Notes: generated by a model not told the origin, from the sequence alone. A DNA stretch of 6,448 bases from an uncultured Oceanospirillales bacterium (GCA_913061245.1 CAJXTO010000089.1:1-6448); one strand, 5' to 3'. Counted from the stretch's first letter, positions 1-5,622 are shown. Made by a program: numbers and translations.

Positions 1-479
1 AGGGCTGTTGTTAAGTTATCCGCAATTGGTGAAATAAAGAATGCGAGGACCCCTGTTAACCAAAAGAGCGACCGAAGCCCCAATCCCGATGCAATCAGTT
101 TCTCTCGTAACCACTCAAATAAGCGTCGCTCTTCCATGGCGTTGATGTAAGTCATCGCCACAAGGAGGAACAGCATCAGTTCTGCAAATTCAAGCAAATT
201 ATGGCGGACAGCTTCCTCAGCGAGGTGTTCGTATCCAGTCCCTTGATAGGACACCGCAATAATCAGCCAAATAAGGCCTGCTGCAATTAAGACGGGCTTG
301 GATTTTGGGAGATGAATGGATTCTTCAGCCATGACCAATGCATATGCAATGACAAAAGCGGCGATGGCAAGAAAGCCAGCAGTATGGTTTGTTAGATCAA
401 TTACGTCGCCGGTGGTGCCGGAAGCGAACGCAAGCCCAGGGATTAGTGCCAATATCAGCACTCGGGCAATGTATAGCAT
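1..479 (-). CDS. nhaD: NhaD-type Na+/H+ antiporter, N-terminal 159 codons (partial at left edge)
   Basis: This is the 5' part of an integral inner-membrane sodium/proton antiporter of the NhaD family (ion transporter superfamily), which expels Na+ in exchange for H+ at alkaline pH or high salt. The frame is open from the ATG at 477-479 to the window edge with no stop. The visible 159 residues contain a hydrophobic, signal-like N-terminus ending LAFASG, then alternating hydrophobic segments and short charged loops (for example MEERRLFEWLREK). They end in FFISPIADNLTTA, which matches the conserved NhaD stretch around the Asp-Asn pair in the transport core. A GAGAGG ribosome site lies about 12 bases upstream, next to the stop codon of the DUF2788 gene. 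The 20-bp gap between the two suggests co-transcription. The family is typical of marine and halophilic Gammaproteobacteria. Roughly 300 further residues are expected beyond position 1. Confidence 0.88.
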   Translation of the reverse strand, partial: MLYIARVLILALIPGLAFASGTTGDVIDLTNHTAGFLAIAAFVIAYALVMAEESIHLPKSKPVLIAAGLIWLIIAVSYQGTGYEHLAEEAVRHNLLEFAELMLFLLVAMTYINAMEERRLFEWLREKLIASGLGLRSLFWLTGVLAFFISPIADNLTTA

Positions 480-499
480 GTTGGGTTACATCCTCTCGT

Positions 500-700
500 C
501 TATAGATCGATGAGGAGCACAGCGAGTTCTTTCAAGATAAAAACAGCAGGCGCCAGCATCAAAACGCCCAGGAGGATGTACATTCCTAACTTACCGGCAC
601 CGGATCGTTTTGCGAGATCGACGACAATAAACCCCATGTAGCCGACTAGGCCTGTCACACAGACCAGCATGATGATCTCTTCTATTTCGGCAGTGGTCAC
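500..700 (-). CDS. DUF2788 family small membrane protein
   Basis: A 66-residue protein of unknown function with two predicted membrane segments (about residues 9-28 and 38-63) joined by a short basic loop containing DLAKRSGAGKLG. The pattern GFIVVDLAKRSGAGKLGMYI resembles the DUF2788 family, small proteins found mainly in Gammaproteobacteria. That family call is from memory of the pattern, not from a search. The start is GTG at 698-700, chosen because a near-ideal AGGAGGGA ribosome site sits about 7 bases upstream. Translation from there gives MTTAEIEEIIM. The next possible start, the internal ATG at residue 11, would cut into the first membrane segment. It lies 63 bp downstream of the AI-2E transporter gene and 20 bp upstream of nhaD on the same strand, so it is probably in an operon with nhaD. 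The neighbourhood hints at, but does not show, a link to ion transport. Confidence 0.82.
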   Translation of the reverse strand: MTTAEIEEIIMLVCVTGLVGYMGFIVVDLAKRSGAGKLGMYILLGVLMLAPAVFILKELAVLLIDL

Positions 701-763
701 AAAGAATCCCTCCTAGACCGCGGGGCGAATTTTAGCGCCTGCAACATAAAAATCCAGCTCGCT
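701..763. other. 63-bp gap between AI-2E transporter and DUF2788 genes
   Basis: On the minus strand this gap holds the strong AGGAGGGA ribosome site of the DUF2788 gene and a TAAAAT box (plus-strand 729-734) that could be a -10 element. Only a poor -35 match (TGGATT, 16-bp spacer) accompanies it. No hairpin followed by a T-run is present, so read-through from the AI-2E gene into DUF2788 and nhaD is possible. A separate weak promoter is the alternative. Confidence 0.3.
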
Positions 764-1798
764 TTAGTCTGATTGGGTGTGTGAAGGTCGTTCTGGCCCC
801 AAAAGCACTGCTAACCATTTGTATTTCGGAGATTCTTCGAAGGCGATTTTGGCTGTCATTGTGAGTGGAATCGCTAAGAGAATGCCGACGATTCCAAGCA
901 GCCAACCCCAAAACACCAAAGATAGGAATACAACCATCGGTGACAGCCCAAGTCCTTGCCCCTGTAGACGCGGTTCAATAATTTGGCCAAGGGAAATATT
1001 AACGCCTAGATACACGAGAGTTGTGATGCCTGCGGACCCGAGTCCGAATTCTAAAAACGCGAGGATGACAGCAGGAACTCCAGCCAAAATTGATCCAAGG
1101 GTCGGGATAAAGTTCAGTAAGAATGCGAGTAAGCCAAGAACGAATGGGAAGTCGACGCCTTCTGCTAGAAGAAAAACAGTCACCGCGATTCCAGTTAGCG
1201 CACCAATCAACGTTTTGATCGCAAGATATCGGTTCAGGTGAACCATAAACTGGGTGAAAGCGACAAAGGGCTCGTGCTCTCCACGACCGAAGGCAACTCG
1301 AACCTTTTGTGGCATGGAGGCCGCTTCCATCAAGATAAACACCACGATCAGGAGAATTAAGAAACCGTTGGTTAATAAAGCGCCAAGTGCTGTCAGTAGG
1401 TTCGAAAGCAATGTGAATACGCCCGATGTATCAAAGGATTGACGCAATTGATTTGCGTCAATGGGAATGTCATAACTCGCCGCTAATATCCACAGTGATT
1501 CGAGCTGTTCGTTGAGACGCGCCTCATAGATTGGTGCCGCTTCACTGAATGCATTGACTGAACCGCCAACCACGGCGCTCAGGCCGGCAATCACAGAGAG
1601 CAACAGAATCAAGACGATGAGTACCGACAGGACGTTAGGAATACCTCTTCGCTGCAGACCAATGGAAAGCGGGGCTGAAACCAACGCGACAAACAATGCG
1701 ACCAATAAGGTCACAATGATTGCGCTTGCTGATTTGATGCCTGCCAGCACCACAACAAAGGCGGCGAAATTAAAAAGCCAACGTTCTCCGGTATTCAC
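764..1798 (-). CDS. AI-2E family transporter (TqsA/PerM-like permease)
   Basis: A 344-residue polytopic inner-membrane protein of the AI-2E transporter family (PF01594). Its best-known member, E. coli TqsA, affects export of autoinducer-2, but many members have other or unknown substrates. The layout fits the family: hydrophobic helices at about 8-45 and 55-80, a soluble loop at about 80-125 that is variable in the family, then a conserved C-terminal half. The signature pieces are NFIPTLGSILAGVP (229-242) and IIEPRLQGQGLGLSPMVV (273-290), followed by FWGWLLGIVGILLAIPLT. The tail LAVLLGPERP resembles the end of TqsA. The start is GTG at 1796-1798, supported by a GAGAGG ribosome site five bases upstream. 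It is divergent from the cytochrome c' gene across 58 bp. The length is normal and no defect is visible. The substrate cannot be told from sequence, so no gene symbol is given. Confidence 0.92.
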   Translation of the reverse strand: MNTGERWLFNFAAFVVVLAGIKSASAIIVTLLVALFVALVSAPLSIGLQRRGIPNVLSVLIVLILLLSVIAGLSAVVGGSVNAFSEAAPIYEARLNEQLESLWILAASYDIPIDANQLRQSFDTSGVFTLLSNLLTALGALLTNGFLILLIVVFILMEAASMPQKVRVAFGRGEHEPFVAFTQFMVHLNRYLAIKTLIGALTGIAVTVFLLAEGVDFPFVLGLLAFLLNFIPTLGSILAGVPAVILAFLEFGLGSAGITTLVYLGVNISLGQIIEPRLQGQGLGLSPMVVFLSLVFWGWLLGIVGILLAIPLTMTAKIAFEESPKYKWLAVLLGPERPSHTQSD

Positions 1799-1856
1799 TC
1801 GAGCCTCTCATACTTGGATGTCTGAGTGTGACTTTAACAAAGAAGGAATGATTTGA
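1799..1856. promoter_or_regulatory. Divergent intergenic region, AI-2E transporter / cytochrome c'
   Basis: These 58 bp separate the GTG start of the minus-strand AI-2E gene from the ATG of cycP. They contain the ribosome sites of both genes (GAGAGG on the minus strand, AGAAGGA at 1841-1847 on the plus strand). Both promoters must therefore overlap here or lie inside the opposite gene. A weak candidate for cycP is TTGGAT with a 15-bp spacer to TAACAA. No convincing promoter or dyad operator was found. Confidence 0.3.
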
Positions 1857-2297
1857 ATGCGTGTAATTGCAGGAAGTTTAATTTTAGCGGCACTCTCAAG
1901 CTCAGCTTTAGCCTCTGATGCAGATAAAGCTTACGAGTTCCGCCAGGGCTACTGGCAAGTTGTGAAACATGAATTTGGCGATGTGATGGCTGCCATGATC
2001 CAGAAAAAACGCCCAATGGATCAAGAGCGTTTTCAGGCTGCCGCTGCAAGGCTTGCTGTTCTCGCGCCTCTTGCGAAAGAGACCACTCCCGTGGGTTCTG
2101 AATCGGATGACTCCCGCGCATTACCAAAAATCTGGTCTGATGCAGACGGGTATGCCGAAAAGCTTGCTGCTTTTGAACAGAATGTTGCTGCTTTAAACCA
2201 AGCAGTTGCCTCAGGTGATCAAAGTGCGATTGCACCTGCATTTAAGGATGTAGCAGGTGCTTGTAAGGCCTGTCACAAGGCGTATCGCGCAGACTAG
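1857..2297 (+). CDS. cycP: Cytochrome c' (periplasmic class II cytochrome c)
   Basis: A 146-residue precursor of cytochrome c' (PF01322), a four-helix-bundle monoheme protein of the periplasm that binds NO and CO and is linked to nitric oxide tolerance. A signal peptide is visible at residues 1-19 (basic Arg2, hydrophobic core, cleavage after SSALA). The heme motif CKACH lies at 136-140 near the C-terminus, the class II arrangement, followed by KAYR with Arg144 at the proximal Arg position. The N-terminal helix has the family FRQ (28-30) and HEFG (38-41). Aligning these to Alcaligenes cytochrome c' puts Trp33 where that protein has distal Leu16. The start is ATG at 1857 with AGAAGGA about 9 bases upstream. 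An ATG nine bases earlier hits TGA after one codon. Its stop touches the stop of the convergent cytochrome b561 gene, a likely redox partner. No clear FNR or NsrR site was found upstream. Confidence 0.93.
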   Translation: MRVIAGSLILAALSSSALASDADKAYEFRQGYWQVVKHEFGDVMAAMIQKKRPMDQERFQAAAARLAVLAPLAKETTPVGSESDDSRALPKIWSDADGYAEKLAAFEQNVAALNQAVASGDQSAIAPAFKDVAGACKACHKAYRAD

Positions 2298-2978
2298 CTA
2301 CCAGCCTAAATAGATGCCGAGGAGGCCGTAGGTGCCTCCAACGCACAGCGAAAAAATCACAAATCCGCGAAGCAGAATCATTTTTGAAAACGGATGCGGA
2401 TGTCCTGATAGCTTTTCAGGCCCGATTTTTATTCCAGTAATCATGCCTTGTATCAAGCGTTCTTTCATGGCGAGCTGGTGCCAGAGAACTGCGAATACAT
2501 GCATGATGACCGTAATTAATACCAGTTTGCTGAGAATTGGATGGGCGCGACTTGCAAGGTCCACTGCATCTGCTGACAGAAACGGTGCAAGCGGTCCGGA
2601 AAAGAAAATGTCATCCGACGACGCCATGCCCGTCAGCGCTGTTAACCCGATCAATGTGATTAGAAGATAGACGGCAACGCCACCGATCGCAGAATGTCCG
2701 GCCGTTTCTTCAGTTTCTTTATTTAATACACGTTTAAGACTGGCTATCGCTGTTTTTGGTGCAGGCGGCGGGAAACTTGAAAAACGCGCGTAGTAGGGTC
2801 CTGTGAACCCCCAGATGATTCGAAATAACACCCAACCACCGAGTAACACGCCGACGGTCGCGTGGGCATTCACAAGCTCGATCTCTTCCCCCGAGATTTG
2901 TTGAAAAATGATTCCTGCGACAATGAGCCAGTGACCTATCCGGATCCAGAGATCCCAAACTGGCTGAGGTGATGACAT
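2298..2978 (-). CDS. Cytochrome b561 family membrane protein
   Basis: A 226-residue diheme b-type cytochrome of the bacterial cytochrome b561 / Ni-hydrogenase b-subunit family (PF01292). The family passes electrons between the quinone pool and a periplasmic partner across the inner membrane. The family order is visible: WIRIGHW with His16 in helix 1, VNAHATVG with His39 at helix 2, a third hydrophobic helix at about 97-118, and a fourth helix with His136, His150 and His157 (pattern H-x13-H-x6-H). His16, His39, His136 and His150 are the probable heme ligands. An extra C-terminal hydrophobic helix (about 202-224) ends the protein. The start is ATG at 2976-2978 with GGAGAG about 6 bases upstream. 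The gene converges on cytochrome c' with abutting stops. Such pairing suggests it donates electrons to cytochrome c', but this is inference from position. Confidence 0.88.
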   Translation of the reverse strand: MSSPQPVWDLWIRIGHWLIVAGIIFQQISGEEIELVNAHATVGVLLGGWVLFRIIWGFTGPYYARFSSFPPPAPKTAIASLKRVLNKETEETAGHSAIGGVAVYLLITLIGLTALTGMASSDDIFFSGPLAPFLSADAVDLASRAHPILSKLVLITVIMHVFAVLWHQLAMKERLIQGMITGIKIGPEKLSGHPHPFSKMILLRGFVIFSLCVGGTYGLLGIYLGW

Positions 2979-3257
2979 AGATGCTCTCCGTTTCGTGTTT
3001 GGATAACGCCATGAAAGGCGATTTACACTAGTACTATACAGACGACCTACTGATGAGATCTTGCTCTATGTTAAGAAATTACTAACCAAATCTGTGCAAA
3101 ATGTGTCCGTTGATCGCTCCTTATTACGTAATTTATTTACAAAATATTGTCGGACAAAGCGTCTATCATTTTCTAAGTAAATTACATTTATCTGTAGCAA
3201 TTTGTGGCATGCTGAATCTGTAAGTTCTGCGAGACGTGCGCTGTAAGGATTTTGGCT
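2979..3257. other. AT-rich intergenic region between cytochrome b561 and csrA
   Basis: Divergent spacer with no supportable gene; both b561 and csrA must be transcribed from here. Short symmetric sequences are visible: TAGTACTA near 3029-3036, ATTACGTAAT at 3123-3132, and TTGTC-G-GACAA around 3148-3158. They are short enough to be chance in AT-rich DNA. A minus-strand TATAGT (about 3032-3037) could be a -10 for b561, but it has no good -35. No clear sigma-70 promoter for csrA was found. Reading frames crossing this region in either direction have no ribosome site and resemble no family. Confidence 0.4.
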
Positions 3258-3280
3258 AAACGTTTCATGGATGAAAGTTT
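3258..3280 (+). promoter_or_regulatory. Candidate CsrA-binding hairpin in the csrA leader
   Basis: In RNA form the bases AAAC, a bulged G, then TTTCA pair with TGAAA and GTTT around the tetraloop TGGA. This makes a nine-pair stem with one bulge, with GGA presented in the loop. The sequence CATGGATG overlaps the known high-affinity CsrA consensus RUACARGGAUGU at 8 of 12 positions. Three more GGA motifs surround it: AAGGA at 3245-3249, ACGGA at 3284-3288, and a GGA at 3296-3298 inside the csrA ribosome site. This is the arrangement by which E. coli CsrA represses its own translation. It assumes transcription starts upstream of 3245. Confidence 0.5.
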
Positions 3281-3300
3281 TCAACGGATTGAGGTGGAAT

Positions 3301-3495
3301 ATGCTTGTACTGACACGACGCGTGGATGAATCGATCCGTATTGGCGACGACATCCGAATTACCGTAGTCAAGATTAAAGGAACGCAGCAGATCTGTGTAG
3401 GCGTTGATGCGCCCCGTGATGTGCCTGTATTGCGAGAAGAATTACTCGTCGAGCGTTCCGAAGCTTCTGAAGAAATCGAATCGTCTAATTCTTGA
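3301..3495 (+). CDS. csrA: CsrA/RsmA family carbon storage regulator, divergent form
   Basis: A 64-residue homodimeric RNA-binding protein that represses or stabilises mRNAs by binding GGA motifs, often over ribosome sites. [17 protein letters not shown] matches the start of the family, including the RNA-contacting Leu4, Arg6 and Arg7, and VPVLREE holds the key Arg (here Arg45). Two differences from E. coli CsrA stand out. There is one extra residue in the third strand (GTQQICVGV where E. coli has GNQVRIGV), and Leu44 replaces the usual His in HRE. The C-terminal tail is acidic and serine-rich ([14 protein letters not shown]). The start is ATG at 3301, with GAGGTGG just upstream. An in-frame ATG 30 bases earlier would add ten residues before the invariant MLVLTRR and is rejected. 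It may be a second CsrA paralogue, since the gene is not next to alaS or a Ser tRNA, the common setting of the housekeeping copy. Confidence 0.9.
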   Translation: MLVLTRRVDESIRIGDDIRITVVKIKGTQQICVGVDAPRDVPVLREELLVERSEASEEIESSNS

Positions 3496-3515
3496 CCTTT
3501 TAACAGATCTCTTGA

Positions 3516-3550
3516 GTTCGCGTATCATCAAGTAATACTGATACGCGAGC
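3516..3550 (+). promoter_or_regulatory. Strong hairpin between csrA and alkB, not a T-tailed terminator
   Basis: The left arm TCGCGTATCA (3518-3527) and right arm TGATACGCGA (3539-3548) are perfect complements over 10 bp. Outside them are one T-G wobble and one G-C pair, giving 12 pairs in all around an 11-base loop. No T-run follows on either strand, so it does not look like an intrinsic terminator. It ends six bases before the TTG start of alkB and covers the only place a ribosome site for that start could lie (GCGAG). It may hold alkB translation low, be a protein-binding dyad, or protect the 3' end of csrA mRNA. The function is inferred. Confidence 0.6.
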
Positions 3551-3556
3551 ACCTCG

Positions 3557-4168
3557 TTGAATTCAAAACAGACTATTTATATCCGCCCAGGTCTTTCATT
3601 GCGTGTTGTCCGCGCATGGCTATCCTCTGAAGAAGAGCAGGCGCTCTTGCATGCTCTCCATGCCGAGCTCACTTGGATGCAAGGTGAGATCCACCTTTTT
3701 GGTCGCTCAGTAGCTGAGCCTCGATTCACCGCGTGGTGTGGTGATGTGCCCTATACCTACTCAAAACGTGTGCTAGAGAAAAGGGCATGGCATCCGAGAC
3801 TCACAGCGTTACGTCATCAACTTGAGGGTTGGCTTGAAGACAATGCGATCGCCACGCCGCACGATTTAAATCACTGTTTACTCAATTATTATCGATCGGG
3901 TCAAGATTCCATGGGATGGCATCGGGATAATGAGCGAGAGCTCGGTTCTCACCCTGTTATCGCCTCATTATCACTTGGTGAGCCGCGCCGATTCCGATTA
4001 CGGCAAAAAAATAATGATGCGATCTCCCCGCTCACATTTGAATTAGGGCATGGAGATCTGTTAGTCATGTACGGACTCACACAAACGCATTGGGAGCATG
4101 CTTTGCTTAAAACGCGACAGGAACTTGGTCCGCGCATGAATTTAACGTTCAGATCGGTGGCGTCTTAA
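3557..4168 (+). CDS. alkB: AlkB family Fe(II)/2-oxoglutarate-dependent dioxygenase (ALKBH2-like)
   Basis: A 203-residue cytosolic dioxygenase of the AlkB family, which oxidatively removes alkyl groups from bases such as 1-methyladenine and 3-methylcytosine, releasing formaldehyde. The core is intact. The iron ligands are His122 and Asp124 (WHRDNE) and His181 (HALLK). The 2-oxoglutarate contacts are Asn110 and Tyr112 (LLNYYRSG) and Arg193 and Arg199 (PRMNLTFR). EPRFTAW (54-60) and IASLSLGEPRRF are typical of the ALKBH2-like branch rather than of E. coli AlkB itself. The reading frame has no ATG or GTG start before residue 41, which is too late to keep the fold. Initiation must be at TTG 3557 or at TTG 3599 (residue 15), which has AGGT six bases upstream and would give 189 residues. 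TTG 3557 retains the usual short N-terminal strand. It is followed without a gap by the amidotransferase gene, and a strong hairpin precedes it. No LexA box was seen. Confidence 0.9.
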   Translation: MNSKQTIYIRPGLSLRVVRAWLSSEEEQALLHALHAELTWMQGEIHLFGRSVAEPRFTAWCGDVPYTYSKRVLEKRAWHPRLTALRHQLEGWLEDNAIATPHDLNHCLLNYYRSGQDSMGWHRDNERELGSHPVIASLSLGEPRRFRLRQKNNDAISPLTFELGHGDLLVMYGLTQTHWEHALLKTRQELGPRMNLTFRSVAS

Positions 4169-4876
4169 ATGAGTCGGCGGATTTTGTGTGTTTTGCATCA
4201 AGCGCATTCGACGACAGGCCAGGTCGGTATCGCGCTTCGGCAACTTGGACATCAGGTCCAAATCGTTCGGCCATTGGTTGGTCAGCGCATCCCTAGACAG
4301 ATTGATCGCTTCGATGGACTGGTAGTATTTGGCGGCCCAATGAGTGCGAATGATGATCACCTTCCGGGGATTCGTACCGAGCTTCAGTTACTTGAGCGTT
4401 GGATGCGGCTCGACAGACCTGTTTGGGGAATCTGCTTGGGAGCGCAATTGATGGCCCGAGTATTGGGGGCTTCTGTATACACGCATCCCGATGACCAGGT
4501 TGAGATTGGTTGGTATCCGATGCATCCAGTCGGTCGAGGTAAACGAATTTTTGGTCCGCTGACCCATGTGTATCAATGGCACCGCGAAGGTTTTGAACTG
4601 CCGCATGGAGCGATTCGCTTGGCTTCTGGGGTCGCCGGAGGCCTTTTTCGAGAGCAGGCCTATTTAGTAGGACACCATACTTTTGCTACGCAGTTTCATC
4701 CGGAAATGCATCCAAAAATGATGAATCGGTGGCTCACTCGTGCGGGTCATATGCTTGATCTTCCCGGTGCGATGGATATTGGTAATCACCGTGGAGGACT
4801 GGCTCGTTATTATCCAAAGCAATCTCAATGGTTGAAACGAACACTTGATCGTTGGTTGTCATCGAATCTGTGCTGA
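4169..4876 (+). CDS. Class I glutamine amidotransferase-like protein (GMP synthase-like GATase)
   Basis: A 235-residue stand-alone class I glutamine amidotransferase domain (PF00117), which hydrolyses glutamine or a gamma-glutamyl substrate to release ammonia. The catalytic triad is complete: Cys89 in the nucleophile elbow GICLGAQ, and His177 and Glu179 in QFHPEM. VVFGGPMSAND (52-62) supplies the oxyanion-side loop, and YQWHREGFELP (125-135) is typical of the GMP synthase-like subgroup. The C-terminal region after residue 180 (MMNRWLTRAGHMLDLPGA, then a Trp- and Arg-rich helix) is also found in this subgroup in other Proteobacteria. No synthetase or acceptor subunit is encoded beside it, so its acceptor is unknown. 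The start ATG follows the alkB stop directly (TAAATG), with GGTGG about 9 bases upstream, which suggests translational coupling. A role as a gamma-glutamyl hydrolase is an alternative. Confidence 0.86.
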   Translation: MSRRILCVLHQAHSTTGQVGIALRQLGHQVQIVRPLVGQRIPRQIDRFDGLVVFGGPMSANDDHLPGIRTELQLLERWMRLDRPVWGICLGAQLMARVLGASVYTHPDDQVEIGWYPMHPVGRGKRIFGPLTHVYQWHREGFELPHGAIRLASGVAGGLFREQAYLVGHHTFATQFHPEMHPKMMNRWLTRAGHMLDLPGAMDIGNHRGGLARYYPKQSQWLKRTLDRWLSSNLC

Positions 4877-4889
4877 GTTGAGCCAAAGA

Positions 4890-4919
4890 TTTACGGCGAT
4901 CTGTCGATATAAATACAAC
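4890..4919 (+). promoter_or_regulatory. Tentative promoter upstream of the 209-residue membrane protein
   Basis: TTTACG (4890-4895) and TACAAC (4914-4919) each match four of six consensus positions with an 18-bp spacer. A better -10 on its own is TATAAA at 4908-4913, but it has no -35 at the right distance. The 77-bp gap (4877-4953) after the amidotransferase gene holds no terminator-like hairpin, so read-through from alkB is also possible. Confidence 0.22.
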
Positions 4920-4953
4920 TCGAGAAACTCCAAAATATAGGCTGTTACGACCC

Positions 4954-5583
4954 ATGCATGGATTACTGTTATTGACCGCATTATTGACCATGGCTTTTTT
5001 GGTCTATGGCTTATTTCAGTTGAATCAGCGTGTCATGCGGCTTGAAGAAAAAAAACGTCAGATGGCTGCTGAAAAGGCTGCTGAGGCACAGGGATCAAAA
5101 GCGGCGACCACAAAAAAGAGCGATGACATCTTCCATGATCTTGAGGGTGAGGCGCTTTTTTATGCCATGGCTGGTATGTATCACCAAGAACTCGAGTTCT
5201 CTGAAGATGCCAGAAAGCGCTTTGAACTTGTGATCCGTAAGCACATCCTTGAAGTCTTGGAAAAAGCCAAAGAGGGTGAACGGGCTCTAGAGTCTGAGAC
5301 AATCATTCGCACGCTGCGTGGACCTGTGCACTCATGGTTACCACAAGATGTGGTCAGTTCGTTGTTAATTCAGGGGGCTGTTCTTTCCAAGAATCCAAAA
5401 GATGAGCGAGCCATTCAATCGATTCAATCAACGATTGATCGACTCTATATGCAGTTGGGCTATCAATCACCAGATGATCTTCTTGGTCTTGACGATGATC
5501 AGGTGCCTGAACGCGATGAAAATGATTCGGAATCTTCTGAAGCGGAGCCAAAGCGCGCACCGGGCGCCGACGGATTTATGTAA
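4954..5583 (+). CDS. Membrane-anchored protein of unknown function, coiled coil and acidic tail
   Basis: I do not recognise this 209-residue protein. One membrane segment is visible at about residues 3-22. The basic residues that follow (Arg25, Arg29, Lys33, Lys34, Arg35) predict that the rest lies in the cytoplasm. A short charged, Ala- and Lys-rich stretch (23-55, LNQRVMRLEEKKRQMAAEKA) looks like a coiled coil or stalk. A mostly helical, soluble region follows (about 57-165), with LEGEALFYAMAGMYHQEL and a charged helix VIRKHILEVLEKAKEGE. The tail (168-209) is disordered and acidic (LDDDQVPERDENDSESSEAE), ending GADGFM. The start is ATG at 4954; the ribosome site is weak (AGGCT). A second in-frame ATG at residue 13 would remove half of the membrane anchor. 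It lies between the alkB unit and the arsenic locus with gaps on both sides. Single-pass anchors with a helical domain often act as scaffolds, but no function can be assigned. Confidence 0.75.
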   Translation: MHGLLLLTALLTMAFLVYGLFQLNQRVMRLEEKKRQMAAEKAAEAQGSKAATTKKSDDIFHDLEGEALFYAMAGMYHQELEFSEDARKRFELVIRKHILEVLEKAKEGERALESETIIRTLRGPVHSWLPQDVVSSLLIQGAVLSKNPKDERAIQSIQSTIDRLYMQLGYQSPDDLLGLDDDQVPERDENDSESSEAEPKRAPGADGFM

Positions 5584-5595
5584 CACAATCTTCAT

Positions 5596-5622
5596 TTGTT
5601 ATTCATCAGCCTGTCTTATATT
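5596..5622 (+). promoter_or_regulatory. Candidate arsR promoter
   Basis: TTGTTA (5596-5601, four of six) and TATATT (5617-5622, five of six) are separated by a short 15-bp spacer in an AT-rich stretch just before arsR. The -10 overlaps the left edge of the dyad at 5620-5639, as expected for a repressor that blocks RNA polymerase. An alternative pair is TTCATC (5602-5607) with AATAAT (5625-5630) at 17 bp. Confidence 0.35.

Noticed and set aside
777..1241. 154-codon plus-strand open frame inside the AI-2E transporter gene
   Set aside because: It is antisense to a well-supported gene and the protein is rich in Pro, Arg and Thr with no family pattern or ribosome site.
1848..1856. ATG-ATT-TGA mini-frame before cytochrome c' (and a similar ATG-TAA before nhaD)
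   Set aside because: One-codon frames inside the ribosome-site spacer are common by chance; no support for a regulatory role.
1834..2241. 135-codon minus-strand frame opposite cytochrome c'
   Set aside because: Gln- and His-rich product typical of an antisense shadow; cytochrome c' on the plus strand has a signal peptide and heme motif.
3123..3132. Palindrome ATTACGTAAT as an operator
   Set aside because: Only 10 bp in AT-rich DNA, symmetry does not extend, and there is no matching promoter.
3205..3220. TGGCATG-like start of a sigma-54 promoter ahead of csrA
   Set aside because: The -12 half lacks the required GC (ATCTG instead of TTGCW).
3271..3300. Upstream in-frame ATG giving a ten-residue longer CsrA
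   Set aside because: CsrA proteins begin at MLxLTRR, and the ATG at 3301 has its own GAGGTGG site; the extra residues are part of the leader hairpin.
3066..3371. 101-codon minus-strand frame crossing the csrA leader and start
   Set aside because: It overlaps csrA in antisense, has no ribosome site, and its product resembles no family.
3516..3550. Intrinsic terminator for csrA
   Set aside because: The hairpin is strong, but no T-run follows on either strand.
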